Shown: positions 9,153 through 18,285 of the stretch, one piece after another
Numbering within the stretch: the stretch's first letter is position 1
Layout of the letters: each line of letters starts with the position of its first letter
Assembly (NCBI GenBank): GCA_965246935.1
Contig: CBDFGC010000003.1
Coordinates: 204,503 to 268,502, forward strand
Direction of reading: 5' to 3'
DNA from: JAZKFT01 sp965246935
Lineage (GTDB): Bacteria; Bacteroidota; Bacteroidia; Chitinophagales; Chitinophagaceae
DNA: 64,000 bases
The notes under the pieces: generated by a model
Database searches by the model: none
The model's input: the letters and a program-made list of their open reading frames with translations, nothing else
What the model was told of the DNA's origin: nothing
Position numbers and translations under genes: made by a program

Positions 9153-10448
9153 TCAATTATCTACTTCGCTTAAAGAAGGCTTCTTATCATTCGGGTCACG
9201 GTGTTCGTACTTTATCTTAAAAGCAGAAAGACCAGGCTTATACTTATGTGTACGTTGTAATTCATACCTGTAAATGGTTTGACCAAGCCCGTACAAAAAC
9301 GGATGGCCAACCGTCTCATACTCATACTTGCCATCGTTTACTATTTCATCACTGTTTACATACAGCGTTGCCGCCAGCATAAATTCCACCCCATTTTTGA
9401 AATCGGCCACGTAGGAAACATCCGTTAAAAACCCATAACTCCAGCCTACTTTATTAAACACCCGTACATCATCAGGCATGCGGTGGGTACTATCCCGGAA
9501 AAAGAATTTTACGTAGCTGTCGTAAAACTTTGCCGTATCATATTTTGGATCGGCCGTTTCGGAAGGATACTGTGAAAGATAGCGGTAGAGAAAACGATAA
9601 TCATCACTGCTTAAATTGAACCGCTGCGTTGCAGGTACCGATTGCGGAAATAAAACGGATTGTAGCAATTGCTGCATGGTTTCGAGTGACAGATAATTAT
9701 GCTGTGTAAAATCGAATGGTTCATGTATCAGGCTATCTTTTCCGTTCAGATGTGCTTTACCTATCTTGACCACCTGGCTAAAATCGAAGGAATCTGTATT
9801 TACCGCTGGCGGCTGTTTGTATAAAATGTTGCTTTTATCATCCACAAAACTCATCGCATTGGTATGGCGGTTTTGCTGCGGTGTAAGCCCTAAAAACTGG
9901 CGGGTAATGCGTACCGCTGCGTAGCCTTTTTGGTGAAGGGTTCGGTTAATGGCTCCTTGTCCTACAAACTGATACATGCGGTTGTAAGGATCATTCTCGC
10001 TGATGAGAAATGCTCTTTTAATAAAATGAGCGATGGAAGGCAATCCGCTATCCGCCGTTGTGTCCTTATAGAGCGGCCGTTGCCACACTTCACTGCTATC
10101 AAATAAAAGGGTCGTGTTTTTAGTGATACCCTTTTGCTGCAGGGTGTTTAATTTTTCCAGTGAAAGAAATGCCAGTGGCATTTTTACCATAGAAGCCGGG
10201 TTGAAATAAAGCCGGGGATCGTAATGAAAATAGTAATTTTTAAAGCTGGGATGATTGTAGGGGTCACGGTTTATTTGGGTGTAGATAATCTGCAGCCGGT
10301 ACGTATCAGGATGTTGCAGTACTTGTTTACAAACAGCATTGGTGTCCTTGCTTAACAGGTGTTGCAGGAAGGTATCAGTTTTGGGCTGGCCATTTACGAT
10401 GGTGCAAAAAAACAGAAGGGTTGTAAATAAAGACAGGTAGTAACGCAT
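9153..10448 (-). CDS. Exported serine hydrolase, class A beta-lactamase-like fold
   Basis: This 431-residue protein has a signal peptide (residues 1-20, MRYYLSLFTTLLFFCTIVNG). The active-site SxxK is SMVK in FNPASMVKMPLAFLSLEKL, near residue 97. SEND in AFLISENDPYNRMYQF occupies the position of the SDN motif, and KVG in VFNKVGWSYGFLTDVSY the place of KTG. This is the beta-lactamase class A / PBP-like family of periplasmic enzymes. Nothing shows that it hydrolyses antibiotics; many Bacteroidota homologues have unknown substrates. It is convergent with tsaE. Confidence 0.82.
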   Translation of the reverse strand: MRYYLSLFTTLLFFCTIVNGQPKTDTFLQHLLSKDTNAVCKQVLQHPDTYRLQIIYTQINRDPYNHPSFKNYYFHYDPRLYFNPASMVKMPLAFLSLEKLNTLQQKGITKNTTLLFDSSEVWQRPLYKDTTADSGLPSIAHFIKRAFLISENDPYNRMYQFVGQGAINRTLHQKGYAAVRITRQFLGLTPQQNRHTNAMSFVDDKSNILYKQPPAVNTDSFDFSQVVKIGKAHLNGKDSLIHEPFDFTQHNYLSLETMQQLLQSVLFPQSVPATQRFNLSSDDYRFLYRYLSQYPSETADPKYDTAKFYDSYVKFFFRDSTHRMPDDVRVFNKVGWSYGFLTDVSYVADFKNGVEFMLAATLYVNSDEIVNDGKYEYETVGHPFLYGLGQTIYRYELQRTHKYKPGLSAFKIKYEHRDPNDKKPSLSEVDN

Positions 10449-10531
10449 GTAGAGAAGTTAATCTATCATTGCTTTTTTCCAAAACTTGTTTGTGATTACG
10501 GCTTTCATTTTTGCCGGTACGCCATGGGTAG

Positions 10532-10897
10532 TCATAATCCGCCTTCATATGCCAGCCGCATAAAACGGATCACTTCTTCATTTACATCTTCGGTTGCGTA
10601 CATTCTGAAATGGTGGTTGAACTGCTGATGATCTCCCGGTACCTGCGCAATCTTTTGAAAGCATAAATTATCTTCATAGGGCTTTGAAAAAGGAAAAACA
10701 ATATGAACAAAGTTTTTACCTAAAGCAGTTATCCAGGCGATGCGGCGGTGTGCAGTAGCTATGCCAATCATAGTTTTAGCCGGGTGCAAACTAACAGGCC
10801 CTATTTCCCGAAATGCTTCTATAAAATGGTGGTACAACTGAATGGTATGCGCTGATTTTCCGGATAAAAAATCTTCGATGGATGGAACAGTAGGCAA
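10532..10897 (-). CDS. DUF5655-type conserved protein of unknown function
   Basis: This small soluble protein has 121 residues. The N-terminal SIEDFLSGKSAHTIQLYHHF and the following LHPAKTMIGIATAHRRIAWI match the pattern I recall for DUF5655 proteins (short domain, function unknown). The C terminus, FNHHFRMYATEDVNEEVIRFMRLAYEGG, also fits. There is no signal peptide. It lies 84 bases upstream of the serine-hydrolase start on the same strand and could be its operon partner, but nothing connects the functions. Confidence 0.65.
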   Translation of the reverse strand: MPTVPSIEDFLSGKSAHTIQLYHHFIEAFREIGPVSLHPAKTMIGIATAHRRIAWITALGKNFVHIVFPFSKPYEDNLCFQKIAQVPGDHQQFNHHFRMYATEDVNEEVIRFMRLAYEGGL

Positions 10898-11024
10898 AAC
10901 GGGTTTATTTATCAGTGTTGTGAGAAATATAAGAGATGTTCAAATATAACAGGCATTCAACATAAAGGCAAATCAGCAATTGCATGAAGGCACTTACATC
11001 TTATTTTTACAAAAAGCAAAAAAC

Positions 11025-11651
11025 ATGAGTGCCGCTGCTGCCCTGCAATATATTCGCATAGAAGAGTACCTGGAAGAAGAAGAACAGGCATTAGAGAAAC
11101 ATGAATACTACCAGGGAGAAATTTTTGCCATGGCAGGGGCAAGCCACAAACACAATAGGTTGGTAAGAGATTGCTTAGTATCTGTTTCTAACTTTTTGGA
11201 AAACAAACCCTGTGAAATTTTGCCCAGCGACATCCGTGTGCATATTGAAACAAACACCTTAACTACTTACCCGGACCTTTCTATTTATTGCGACCCCATT
11301 GATTATTATAAAAACAGAACAGACACCGTTACCAACCCAACTGTCATTATTGAAGTGCTTTCGCCATCAAATAAAGATTATGACCGGGGTACTAAATTCC
11401 TGCTGTACCGGGATCTACCTTCTTTAAAAGAGTATATCCTTATCTCCTCTACGGAAATGCTGGTAGAAAAATATACCCGCCAAACCGGCAACGAATGGAC
11501 GTTAAAAGATTATAAAAAACCGGAGGATGAATTTGTGATCCAGGCAATTCAGTTTACCATGAATGTAGGAACGCTGTATCGGAATATAACTTTTGATGAA
11601 CCCAAAAAGACACCCCGCAGCGTAAAACGTTCCCGACCTTCAAAGCAATAA
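11025..11651 (+). CDS. Uma2-family (DUF820) putative endonuclease
   Basis: The product has 208 residues from the ATG at 11025; an in-frame TTG at 10980 is less likely. The Uma2 fold belongs to the PD-(D/E)XK superfamily. The family signatures are YLEEEEQALEKHEYYQGEIFAMAGASHKHNR, read here in its two halves, then PSDIRVHI, YPDLSIYC, and PTVIIEVLSPSNKDYDRGTKF, which supplies the conserved Asp and Glu-x-Leu-Ser-Pro-Ser. The end, PRSVKRSRPSKQ, is basic. The biological role of the family is unknown. The stop codon abuts the stop of the next gene on the opposite strand. Confidence 0.88.
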   Translation: MSAAAALQYIRIEEYLEEEEQALEKHEYYQGEIFAMAGASHKHNRLVRDCLVSVSNFLENKPCEILPSDIRVHIETNTLTTYPDLSIYCDPIDYYKNRTDTVTNPTVIIEVLSPSNKDYDRGTKFLLYRDLPSLKEYILISSTEMLVEKYTRQTGNEWTLKDYKKPEDEFVIQAIQFTMNVGTLYRNITFDEPKKTPRSVKRSRPSKQ

Positions 11652-12923
11652 CTATTGCTGAATTTTCAAATTCCCCATAATTCTGAATTTTGCATTTGGC
11701 GCCACTTTAAGATTGGTACCGGCAGCAATGGTTTGAGGCACATTTAAAATGCATTCACCGCCGGGGATGGGGTTAATGGTAATGGTAGCTTCCTTATCCA
11801 GTGTTTGTGGCGGGATACGGTTTTCTGCCCAATTAGCAGCAACGCTCCAGTTACCATTACCAGTAAAAGTATAGCTGCATTTATATCCCAGGCTATCAAT
11901 TTTCCCCCATAATAAGTCATCAAAAGGCGAAAAAGCTGCTGCTACACCGTAAGCACTGGCACCGGTACGGATAACCACTAATTGCTGGCTGGGTATCACA
12001 TATATTTTCTGATCATCTTTACCCAGCGCACTAAACATATCCGCCGGCGCATTGGGAGAAAGGCTGCCGGGAAATACGATTTGCAGCCCCGGCGCCATAA
12101 AAGAACTTTTACCATTGAGCCACCATAGGTAACCATATGATTGGTTGAATGGTTGCGAGGTATTAACCATACTGTTGAAATAAGCCTGGTTGTGCAGCAA
12201 TGTATCATTTGCCCATACGCCTTTGTTTAGCGCCAGCAAACCAAACCTTGCCATACTTCTGGCTTTGCTAAAGAATACCCCATTTACCCAAAGACCAGTC
12301 ATGCCGGTATGGTTACCAATATTCGCATTAGTAAATGCATTAATACCTATACTACTTGCTGCACTAATTACGCCTGCTATTTGCTGATAGGCACCCGTGT
12401 GATATGCCCATCGCTGGCCGGTATCTGCAAGGTATTGCAGGCAGGCAGCATTCGTACTTTCATTATCACAATTGCCGGATGGATTATCATTAAAACCGCT
12501 GGTCATGGTAAGCAGGCTGCGGATGCTGATGACACTTTCTTTAGCCAATGGTGCCGCCGACCAACCATTGCCCAGGTAATTTGAAACCGGATTGTTGATA
12601 CTGAGCAGGCCTTTGTCCTGAGCAATGCCGGTAAGCATCGATATTAGACTTTTACCTGCCGAAGCCCAATAGTGAGTAGAATCCGCTGTAAAAGTGCCAA
12701 AATATTTCTCCAGAACAATTTTCCCGTTTTTTAAAACGATAAAAGCACTGGCATGGGTTTGCTGCAGGTAACTGTACAAAGAATCGATGGAAGGCTGGCA
12801 CCAGCCTAAGGATGCCGGCGCTATGGTATCCCAGGTAGTGCCGGTAATGGGTGGGAAATAAAGCGGTTGCGTTTTGCCTCCTAAACAAATTGCCAGGGAT
12901 ATTAATGTAATGAAATTCTTCAT
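11652..12923 (-). CDS. Exported serine hydrolase, class C beta-lactamase family, with C-terminal accessory domain
   Basis: The protein has 423 residues and a signal peptide (about residues 1-18). The class C-type nucleophile motif is SAGKSLISML, giving SAGK near residue 88. The region HTGAYQQIAGVI supplies the Tyr equivalent of the YxN motif. The hydrolase domain ends near residue 345. The last 75 residues start with GNWSVAANWAENRIPPQ and contain short strands ending LKVAPNAKFRIMGNLKIQQ. This is a beta-rich add-on found on secreted Bacteroidota proteins, possibly for surface or glycan binding. The substrate is not predictable. Confidence 0.85.
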   Translation of the reverse strand: MKNFITLISLAICLGGKTQPLYFPPITGTTWDTIAPASLGWCQPSIDSLYSYLQQTHASAFIVLKNGKIVLEKYFGTFTADSTHYWASAGKSLISMLTGIAQDKGLLSINNPVSNYLGNGWSAAPLAKESVISIRSLLTMTSGFNDNPSGNCDNESTNAACLQYLADTGQRWAYHTGAYQQIAGVISAASSIGINAFTNANIGNHTGMTGLWVNGVFFSKARSMARFGLLALNKGVWANDTLLHNQAYFNSMVNTSQPFNQSYGYLWWLNGKSSFMAPGLQIVFPGSLSPNAPADMFSALGKDDQKIYVIPSQQLVVIRTGASAYGVAAAFSPFDDLLWGKIDSLGYKCSYTFTGNGNWSVAANWAENRIPPQTLDKEATITINPIPGGECILNVPQTIAAGTNLKVAPNAKFRIMGNLKIQQ

Positions 12924-13101
12924 CAGTGTCGTATTGGTATAGCAGTCAGACTTTGCGAACAGGAATCGTTTAAAATCAACTGTAAAAAACGGATTTCCCG
13001 GTTATGAAGTAAATGAATTGTTGACAAGCGGAAGTAAAAAGCGAGCAAAAGACTTGCAGGAACAAAACAGCAATCGTATTTTACCCGCTAAACAAACTGC
13101 C

Positions 13102-15024
13102 ATGAACAAAACTGCGCTGTTACCTGCCTGCTGCCTGCTACTACTTTGGGGTTGTAAAAATGAACCGGAAGCCCGTAAAGAAGTAAAGCAATATACCGCT
13201 GAACAATTGTATAATAACAAATCAATTACCGGTAGTGCTTTTAATGCCGACGAAACAAAACTTCTGGTGAATGGCAACACTACCGGCATATTCAACCTGT
13301 ACGAACTTTCCATTGCCGATACTTCGATGGCTCCGCTGACCAGCTCAACAAAAGAGTCTTATTTTTCAATTGATTACCTGCCCGGTACTGCCCATTTTTT
13401 ATATAGTGCCGATAAGGGCGGCGATGAAAACACCCATATTTATTTACAAAAAAAGGGAGATACGGCAGCTAAAGATCTTACGCCCTGGCCCGGCAGTGCT
13501 AACAGCGTGTACGGATGGAGTGCTGATAAAAAAGCTATCTATATTACCAGTAACAAACGCAATCCAAAATATTTTGATCTCTGGAAGGCCGACACCGCAG
13601 GTTGGAACGCTACGATATTTTTCCAGAACGATTCAGGATACCAGCCGGAAGTGATCAGCAAAAGCGAAAGGTATATCACCTTATCAAAAAGTATTACCGC
13701 CGATAAAAATGAACTTTATTTATATGACCGCAGCAACAAAAATATGAAGCGGCTGAGCAACGACCATGAAGCGAACTGGAACAGTGCCGCTTTCGAAAAG
13801 AACGATAGTATTTTGTATTATATCACCAATGATGGAAGCGAATTTTCTTACCTGGTGAAGTACGATATCAATAACGGAAAGGCTGATAAATTTTATGAAA
13901 ACAAATGGGATGTAGGCGGTATGGAACTGAGCGAAAATGAAAAATACCATACCATTTTTATTAATGAAGATGGCAAAAACAAGGTGTTGCTGTACGATCA
14001 TGCCAGCAATAAGCCGATTGATTTTCCGGAAATAAAAGATGGCGATGTACAAAGTGTTTTGATATCGCCTACCGAAAAAAACATGATGCTTTCCGTAGGC
14101 AGCAGCCGTAGCCCCCAAAATATTTTTGTGTATAATTTTGAGAAAAAGGAATTAAAACAACTTACGCAAAACCTTAATAAAGAAGTAGATGCAAATGACC
14201 TGGTAAGTGCCGAAGTAGTGCGGTTTAAATCGTTTGATGGTAAGGACATACCGGCGATTTTTTACAAACCGCTCACCGCTTCTGCAAACAATAAAGTTCC
14301 TGCCTTGCTTTGGATACACGGCGGCCCCGGTGGCCAAAGTCGTATTGGTTTTAGCAATAATATACAATACCTGGTAAATCATGGCTATGCAGTACTGGCA
14401 GTAAACAACCGGGGCAGTAGCGGCTACGGCAAAACTTTTTACAAACTGGATAACAAAGACCATGGCGGTGGTGATTTAAAAGATTGTGTCTGGGGCAAAA
14501 AATGGCTGCAGCAGCAAGACTATATCGACACCGGGAAAATAGGAATTGAAGGCGGCAGTTATGGTGGCTGCATGGTGCTGAATGCCCTGGCATTTTACCC
14601 CAACGAATTTAAACTGGGCGTTGACTTATTTGGCGTAGCTAACTGGCTGCGTACCATGCGTAACATACCACCCTACTGGGAAGCTTATCGGAAAGCCTTG
14701 TACGACGAAATGGGCAACCCTGGTACATCTGATTCCGTTATGCTCAAGCTCACTTCGCCGCTGTACAATTATGAAAAAATAAACAAGCCACTTATCGTTT
14801 TTCAGGGCATGAACGATGTACGTGTTTTGCCCATCGAAAGTGAAGAAATTGTGGCCGGTGTAAAAAAGAGTGGCACCCCGGTTGAATATGTTACCTACCC
14901 GAACGAGGGTCACGGCTTTACGAAAAAAGAAAACCAGATGACGACTGCCACTAAAACATTAGCATTTTTGGACAAGTATTTAAAAGGAGATTATGTAGCA
15001 GCGAAGAAACAGCCGCAGCCGTAA
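13102..15024 (+). CDS. S9-family prolyl oligopeptidase-like lipoprotein
   Basis: The ATG at 13102 gives a 640-residue lipoprotein with signal MNKTALLPACCLLLLWGC, where Cys18 is the lipidation site. An upstream in-frame TTG is rejected because it would bury the signal. Residues from about 30 to 385 form the beta-propeller, and the alpha/beta-hydrolase follows. The nucleophile is in GIEGGSYGGCMVLN, the acid in FQGMNDVRVLP, and the histidine in PNEGHGFTKKEN. GGPGGQSR is the oxyanion-side motif. It probably trims peptides in the periplasm. It is divergent from the preceding hydrolase gene. Confidence 0.92.
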   Translation: MNKTALLPACCLLLLWGCKNEPEARKEVKQYTAEQLYNNKSITGSAFNADETKLLVNGNTTGIFNLYELSIADTSMAPLTSSTKESYFSIDYLPGTAHFLYSADKGGDENTHIYLQKKGDTAAKDLTPWPGSANSVYGWSADKKAIYITSNKRNPKYFDLWKADTAGWNATIFFQNDSGYQPEVISKSERYITLSKSITADKNELYLYDRSNKNMKRLSNDHEANWNSAAFEKNDSILYYITNDGSEFSYLVKYDINNGKADKFYENKWDVGGMELSENEKYHTIFINEDGKNKVLLYDHASNKPIDFPEIKDGDVQSVLISPTEKNMMLSVGSSRSPQNIFVYNFEKKELKQLTQNLNKEVDANDLVSAEVVRFKSFDGKDIPAIFYKPLTASANNKVPALLWIHGGPGGQSRIGFSNNIQYLVNHGYAVLAVNNRGSSGYGKTFYKLDNKDHGGGDLKDCVWGKKWLQQQDYIDTGKIGIEGGSYGGCMVLNALAFYPNEFKLGVDLFGVANWLRTMRNIPPYWEAYRKALYDEMGNPGTSDSVMLKLTSPLYNYEKINKPLIVFQGMNDVRVLPIESEEIVAGVKKSGTPVEYVTYPNEGHGFTKKENQMTTATKTLAFLDKYLKGDYVAAKKQPQP

Positions 15025-15129
15025 AAGAAATTAACTGATTGAGGAAGCCCGTGCTTACAGTAAGAAACTAATACATAAATGGGCCGCAGAAAAATAATTG
15101 AAAATCATTTACCTATAAAACCTAAAAAT

Positions 15130-15531
15130 TTACAAAGGCGTAATTTTAGATGACCGTGGCGTAATTACAAATGCAAATGGTGGCTTAGCTTTCCTTACAC
15201 TCTCTTTTATTTCCTGCCAATGTTTAATGATGTTTTCAACCATTTGCCAATAAGTGTACCCGTGTTTACCTGGCCCTTTGAAAACAACAAGGCCAACTTT
15301 GCACTGTTGGTATAATTGCCGCTGAAGCTGCTTGCGATGTATATTGTGATCCTGCGTAATTACAAGGGCTTTAAATTTTCCAAGTTCAGGAATCCAATTT
15401 TCATCTTTTGCTCCGGTACCAAATTCCGCCTTAATAGATTTTACGGAAACACCCTCATCATTTCCGTCTTCCAGTAGTTGAAGGCCTTGTGCTAATTGAG
15501 CCGGCAAATTTTCATCTATAAAAATTTTCAT
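15130..15531 (-). CDS. DUF5615 PIN-like toxin
   Basis: This 133-residue protein begins MKIFIDENLPAQLAQGL, the typical Asp-Glu-Asn start of DUF5615 (Mut7-C/PIN-like). The later acidic site is in DENWIPELGKFKALVITQDHNI. Members are predicted RNases forming toxin-antitoxin pairs with DUF433 proteins. Its start codon overlaps the stop of the upstream DUF433 gene by one base (TGATG), indicating translational coupling with the antitoxin first. The C-terminal 30 residues (VRKAKPPFAFVITPRSSKITPL) are basic. All apparent PIN-type acidic residues are present, so it looks intact. Confidence 0.88.
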   Translation of the reverse strand: MKIFIDENLPAQLAQGLQLLEDGNDEGVSVKSIKAEFGTGAKDENWIPELGKFKALVITQDHNIHRKQLQRQLYQQCKVGLVVFKGPGKHGYTYWQMVENIIKHWQEIKESVRKAKPPFAFVITPRSSKITPL

Positions 15532-16202
15532 CAGGCTGCCATTTCACAATAATAAATGGCATCTTTTACTTGTTGTTCGTTCAGATCATACAGAGAGATG
15601 ATACGTGAAATTTTTTCACCTGCTTTGTACAAATGAAAAATGGTATCCGGATAAATATTAGTTCCTTCAATTACCGGCTGGCCAAACTGGTGTTGCGGGT
15701 CAATCACTACTTTGTTCATTCTGCCTAATGGATAAAAACGTTCTGCTATGCTGTTATTGTCAAAATCAATTTTGTGGCAATAATCTTTTAGCAGTAATGT
15801 AATACGTGTTTTATACCCGGCATCAGCATCAATAGCTGTAATCTCATCAAACTCAAAAAGTATACTGCCGCTGTCTGTCAAAATTTTTGAGGAAGCAAAC
15901 GGATAACTGGTTTGTTTAAATGTAGAAATGGCCTTGTATGCTTCAATGATTTTGGTAACAGATAAGCCTTCCTGTCTGAGCAGATAAAATGGATAAAATT
16001 CGATAAGGCCATAAAAATTAATGGAAGTGTTTTTACCATCACCCCAGGTGAAGGTTGCCTTGTGAACATCTTTCAGCATCCCTTCCCAATAATCTTTTAA
16101 CCAACGCCTCACCTTACGCACCGGCAGGCGTAGGATAGCAGCAATATCCTGTACAGAATACACGCCTATTCCTGACCTGACTTTTGATTCAACCGTTTTC
16201 AA
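15531..16202 (-). CDS. DUF433 antitoxin with N-terminal MerR-like helix-turn-helix
   Basis: This 223-residue protein is about three times longer than a minimal DUF433 antitoxin. The DUF433 domain occupies the C-terminal 65 residues: NKVVIDPQHQFGQPVIEGTN followed by the DTIFHLYKAGEKISRI block. The N terminus has YSVQDIAAILRLPVRKVRRWL (20-residue core), a MerR-like DNA-binding helix pair. The middle, from about residue 50 to 155, is a linker region found in the long form of the family. It likely represses its own promoter and neutralises the downstream DUF5615 toxin. The insertion sequence lies only 68 bases upstream of its start codon. Confidence 0.85.
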   Translation of the reverse strand: MKTVESKVRSGIGVYSVQDIAAILRLPVRKVRRWLKDYWEGMLKDVHKATFTWGDGKNTSINFYGLIEFYPFYLLRQEGLSVTKIIEAYKAISTFKQTSYPFASSKILTDSGSILFEFDEITAIDADAGYKTRITLLLKDYCHKIDFDNNSIAERFYPLGRMNKVVIDPQHQFGQPVIEGTNIYPDTIFHLYKAGEKISRIISLYDLNEQQVKDAIYYCEMAA

Positions 16203-16260
16203 TGCGTAAATGTTTTAAGAAGTAAAAGTATCAATTTCAGGTGGTAAAAGAAAGAGTTAC

Positions 16261-16270
16261 GGAATACCAG
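16261..16270. repeat. Left copy of the 10-bp target-site duplication
   Basis: GGAATACCAG borders the insertion sequence here and occurs identically at 17503-17512. ISAs1-family elements usually duplicate 8-10 bases. Confidence 0.9.
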
Positions 16271-17502
16271 CACGGCTTTCTTATAAAAAATTAATACTAG
16301 CCATCCACTTAATAAGGAGGTCAAAATTATCTGCAAAATCTTCGAGTTTTGCCTTGATATTTTTGAGTTTCAATTTATTTAAAAACGTCAATGCCAGCGT
16401 CCTGCAACAAGCCATAACTTTAGAAATGACGGGCTCTTTTGTTTGTAAATCATCTTCCCTGAAAGTAACGTCCCTTATATGGTTATTGGTTTCAACAGCC
16501 CAATGCCCACGTACTGCCCCGAAAAGCTCCTTCGAATTGCCCTGTCTTACCACCTCATTTGACACGTAGTAAGATACCTCTTTACTTTCCACTTTTGTTT
16601 TGCATTGCATGGTTTCCTTTTTCACCTCCACTAACGTCTGAAAGTTAGCACCCGCCCATCTTTCATCAAAAAATTCATCCTTAATATCATAGCTTTTATA
16701 CGTCCTTTTGTCTATTCGCCCATGCCCTTTTTCAAGCGTTTGGCGCTCACCTGTCGGCCGGTAGTTTTGGCTTACCTTAACCATATCGTCGTATAGTTGC
16801 TTTTGATTCTCCTTTAGCCCTACCAGGTAGATGCCCTGGCTGCCAGCTATTTGTTTAATGGTTTGGGGAATAAAATGCAGGGCATCCAGGGTGATTTTTT
16901 GATTGCCTAATCCTACCTCCAATACTTGTTGGATACAGGGGCGCTCACTTTCTTTCTGACCATTGTAAAAGCCCTGCCCATACACCTGCCGGTTGGCATG
17001 GTTAACAGCTTGCACGACTGCCTCACCCCGCTTTTCACCTTTGGCAATCGTGCCCCTCAACTCTTTACCATCGGCAGCAAACCACTGTTTTTCCTGCTCA
17101 CTTAACACCATTCCTGCAAAATCAAAGAGCAGCTTAGCAAAAAGGTGCGGATCTATCTTTTTTAGTAGAATAGGCAGTTGTGCTCTTGAAATGGGCGTAG
17201 TGTTTTCTATACCTAAATAGTGGCACAAAGGGGCATGGGTATTTGTAAGAGAGCGGTGAATGCCGGACAAAACCCCGTCGCGGTTACGATACAAGCCGAT
17301 GATAACCCCCATCAGCACTAAGCCCACACAATGCACTTTTCCACGATTATCCCGCAAATCCACTTGCTCACAGTTTTTTAGTGCTTCATATAATGTATTA
17401 CTTTGCACCGGCAGTAGCGTCTCCATAACATCTTTTTTGTTCCTCAGAAACTCAAAAATATTTGTTATTCAAACGCTACTGCTTTTTTATAAGAAAGCCC
17501 TG
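16271..17502 (-). mobile_element. Complete ISAs1-type insertion sequence, 1232 bp
   Basis: The left end reads CACGGCTTTCTTATAAAAAA (16271-16290). The right end, read inward on the minus strand from 17502, is CAGGGCTTTCTTATAAAAAA (17502-17483), so 19 of 20 positions match, with one mismatch at position 3. The element is flanked by the 10-bp direct repeat GGAATACCAG. It carries one transposase gene, whose stop codon lies inside the left terminal repeat. The preserved target duplication and ends suggest a fairly recent insertion. It sits between the DUF433 antitoxin gene and the remains of a conserved small gene. Confidence 0.93.
16281..17426 (-). CDS. ISAs1-family DDE transposase
   Basis: The transposase has 381 residues, a full family length. 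An N-terminal region (about 1-100) holds VHCVGLVLMGVIIGLYRNRDG and LPILLKKIDPHLFAKLL, typical of the DDE_Tnp_1-associated N-terminal domain. The DDE core has AADGKELRG near residue 118, ITLDALHF near 178 and the Glu in HWAVETNNHIRDVTFREDD near 312. No frameshift is seen, so the enzyme is probably active. The ORF reaches the left inverted repeat. Confidence 0.95.
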   Translation of the reverse strand: METLLPVQSNTLYEALKNCEQVDLRDNRGKVHCVGLVLMGVIIGLYRNRDGVLSGIHRSLTNTHAPLCHYLGIENTTPISRAQLPILLKKIDPHLFAKLLFDFAGMVLSEQEKQWFAADGKELRGTIAKGEKRGEAVVQAVNHANRQVYGQGFYNGQKESERPCIQQVLEVGLGNQKITLDALHFIPQTIKQIAGSQGIYLVGLKENQKQLYDDMVKVSQNYRPTGERQTLEKGHGRIDKRTYKSYDIKDEFFDERWAGANFQTLVEVKKETMQCKTKVESKEVSYYVSNEVVRQGNSKELFGAVRGHWAVETNNHIRDVTFREDDLQTKEPVISKVMACCRTLALTFLNKLKLKNIKAKLEDFADNFDLLIKWMASINFL

Positions 17503-17512
17503 GGAATACCAG
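17503..17512. repeat. Right copy of the 10-bp target-site duplication
   Basis: GGAATACCAG here matches 16261-16270 exactly and marks the right border of the insertion sequence. Confidence 0.9.
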
Positions 17513-17527
17513 TTGTTGGTTCGGCTT

Positions 17528-17971
17528 TCATCCACGGCATATAGCTATTACGCAGGAACTGATAAAGGCATAAGCTACTAAATCAGATTTTTGTTTTTGC
17601 CTACTCAAATTATTATCCGGAACCGGGTTTTCATGCGATAACGCTTTTAGCGCCGTATGCCAGTGTGCAGTTCCTCCGTTCTCCATATCCGTTAGCATAA
17701 AAGGTATAATGCCTTGCCCCAAACCAATAATATCCAGGTACACATTGTTGTGCACCTTCTGCGCAGTGGTTGAATATAAGCCTGTTTGCTCCTTCCATTA
17801 TGCGGCTAACTCTAAAAACTGTGCTTCCAAGGATTTGCTGTATTCAGTTGTTTGTACGGTGCTCTCTTCATCTATAGTAAATGCAATTACTTCTACCTGC
17901 TTTCCAACATAATTCTGTGGAAGGTTAATAGAAATGTTTTGTTGCTGAGGTGTTATCAATGTGCGTATCAT
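17528..17971 (-). pseudogene. Conserved small-protein gene interrupted by an in-frame TAA
   Basis: The frame starts at ATG 17971 with MIRTLITPQQQNISINLP, a beginning I associate with short Bacteroidota antitoxin-like proteins. It reads to a TAA at 17798-17800 and then continues in the same frame as WKEQTGLYSTTAQKVHNNVY and on through DIIGLG, HWHTALKA and HENPVP. The second part matches a widespread conserved hypothetical family in which the position before WKE is normally Gln, so CAA to TAA is the simplest explanation. The C terminus also looks altered: the normal ending of the family is not visible before the stop at 17528. Alternatives are two originally separate genes now abutting, or a base-call error. 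The insertion sequence begins 25 bases further on. Confidence 0.6.
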
Positions 17972-18029
17972 TCCGTTTGTATTAGCGCTGAAACAAATTT
18001 AAGGTAATAAACCTAAGGGCTTTATGTAA

Positions 18030-18198
18030 GCGCAGGACTCTGTCCTGTGTTTACACGTTACTTAATTTAGTAATGTAAGAAACTCCAAAATGCTTACTGG
18101 CTTCACAAAAGCCTATTGATCTGGTAGTGCTTTAGTAAATGCTGTAAGCACAAGTATCAATCAAAAGTGACGATAAGGCACAGGACAGAGTCCTGCGC
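18030..18198. repeat. Small inverted-repeat-bounded element (about 170 bp)
   Basis: GCGCAGGACTCTGTCCTGTG at 18030-18049 occurs as its exact 20-base reverse complement at 18179-18198. Each arm is itself nearly palindromic (CAGGAC-tct-GTCCTG). The 129-base interior has no recognisable gene. This resembles a MITE or REP-type non-autonomous element. The wider stretch 17972-18285 holds nothing else that I recognise. Confidence 0.75.
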
Positions 18199-18285
18199 CT
18201 ATGTGGAGTTATGGCAACAAACCTAAAATCGCTATTTTGCTTACGACGCTTTATGCTGCCACTTCTGTATCGGGATGGGGACAGC

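Noticed and set aside
10980..11024. Upstream TTG start for the Uma2 gene
   Set aside because: The ATG at 11025 gives the normal family N terminus; the extra 15 residues are not conserved in style.
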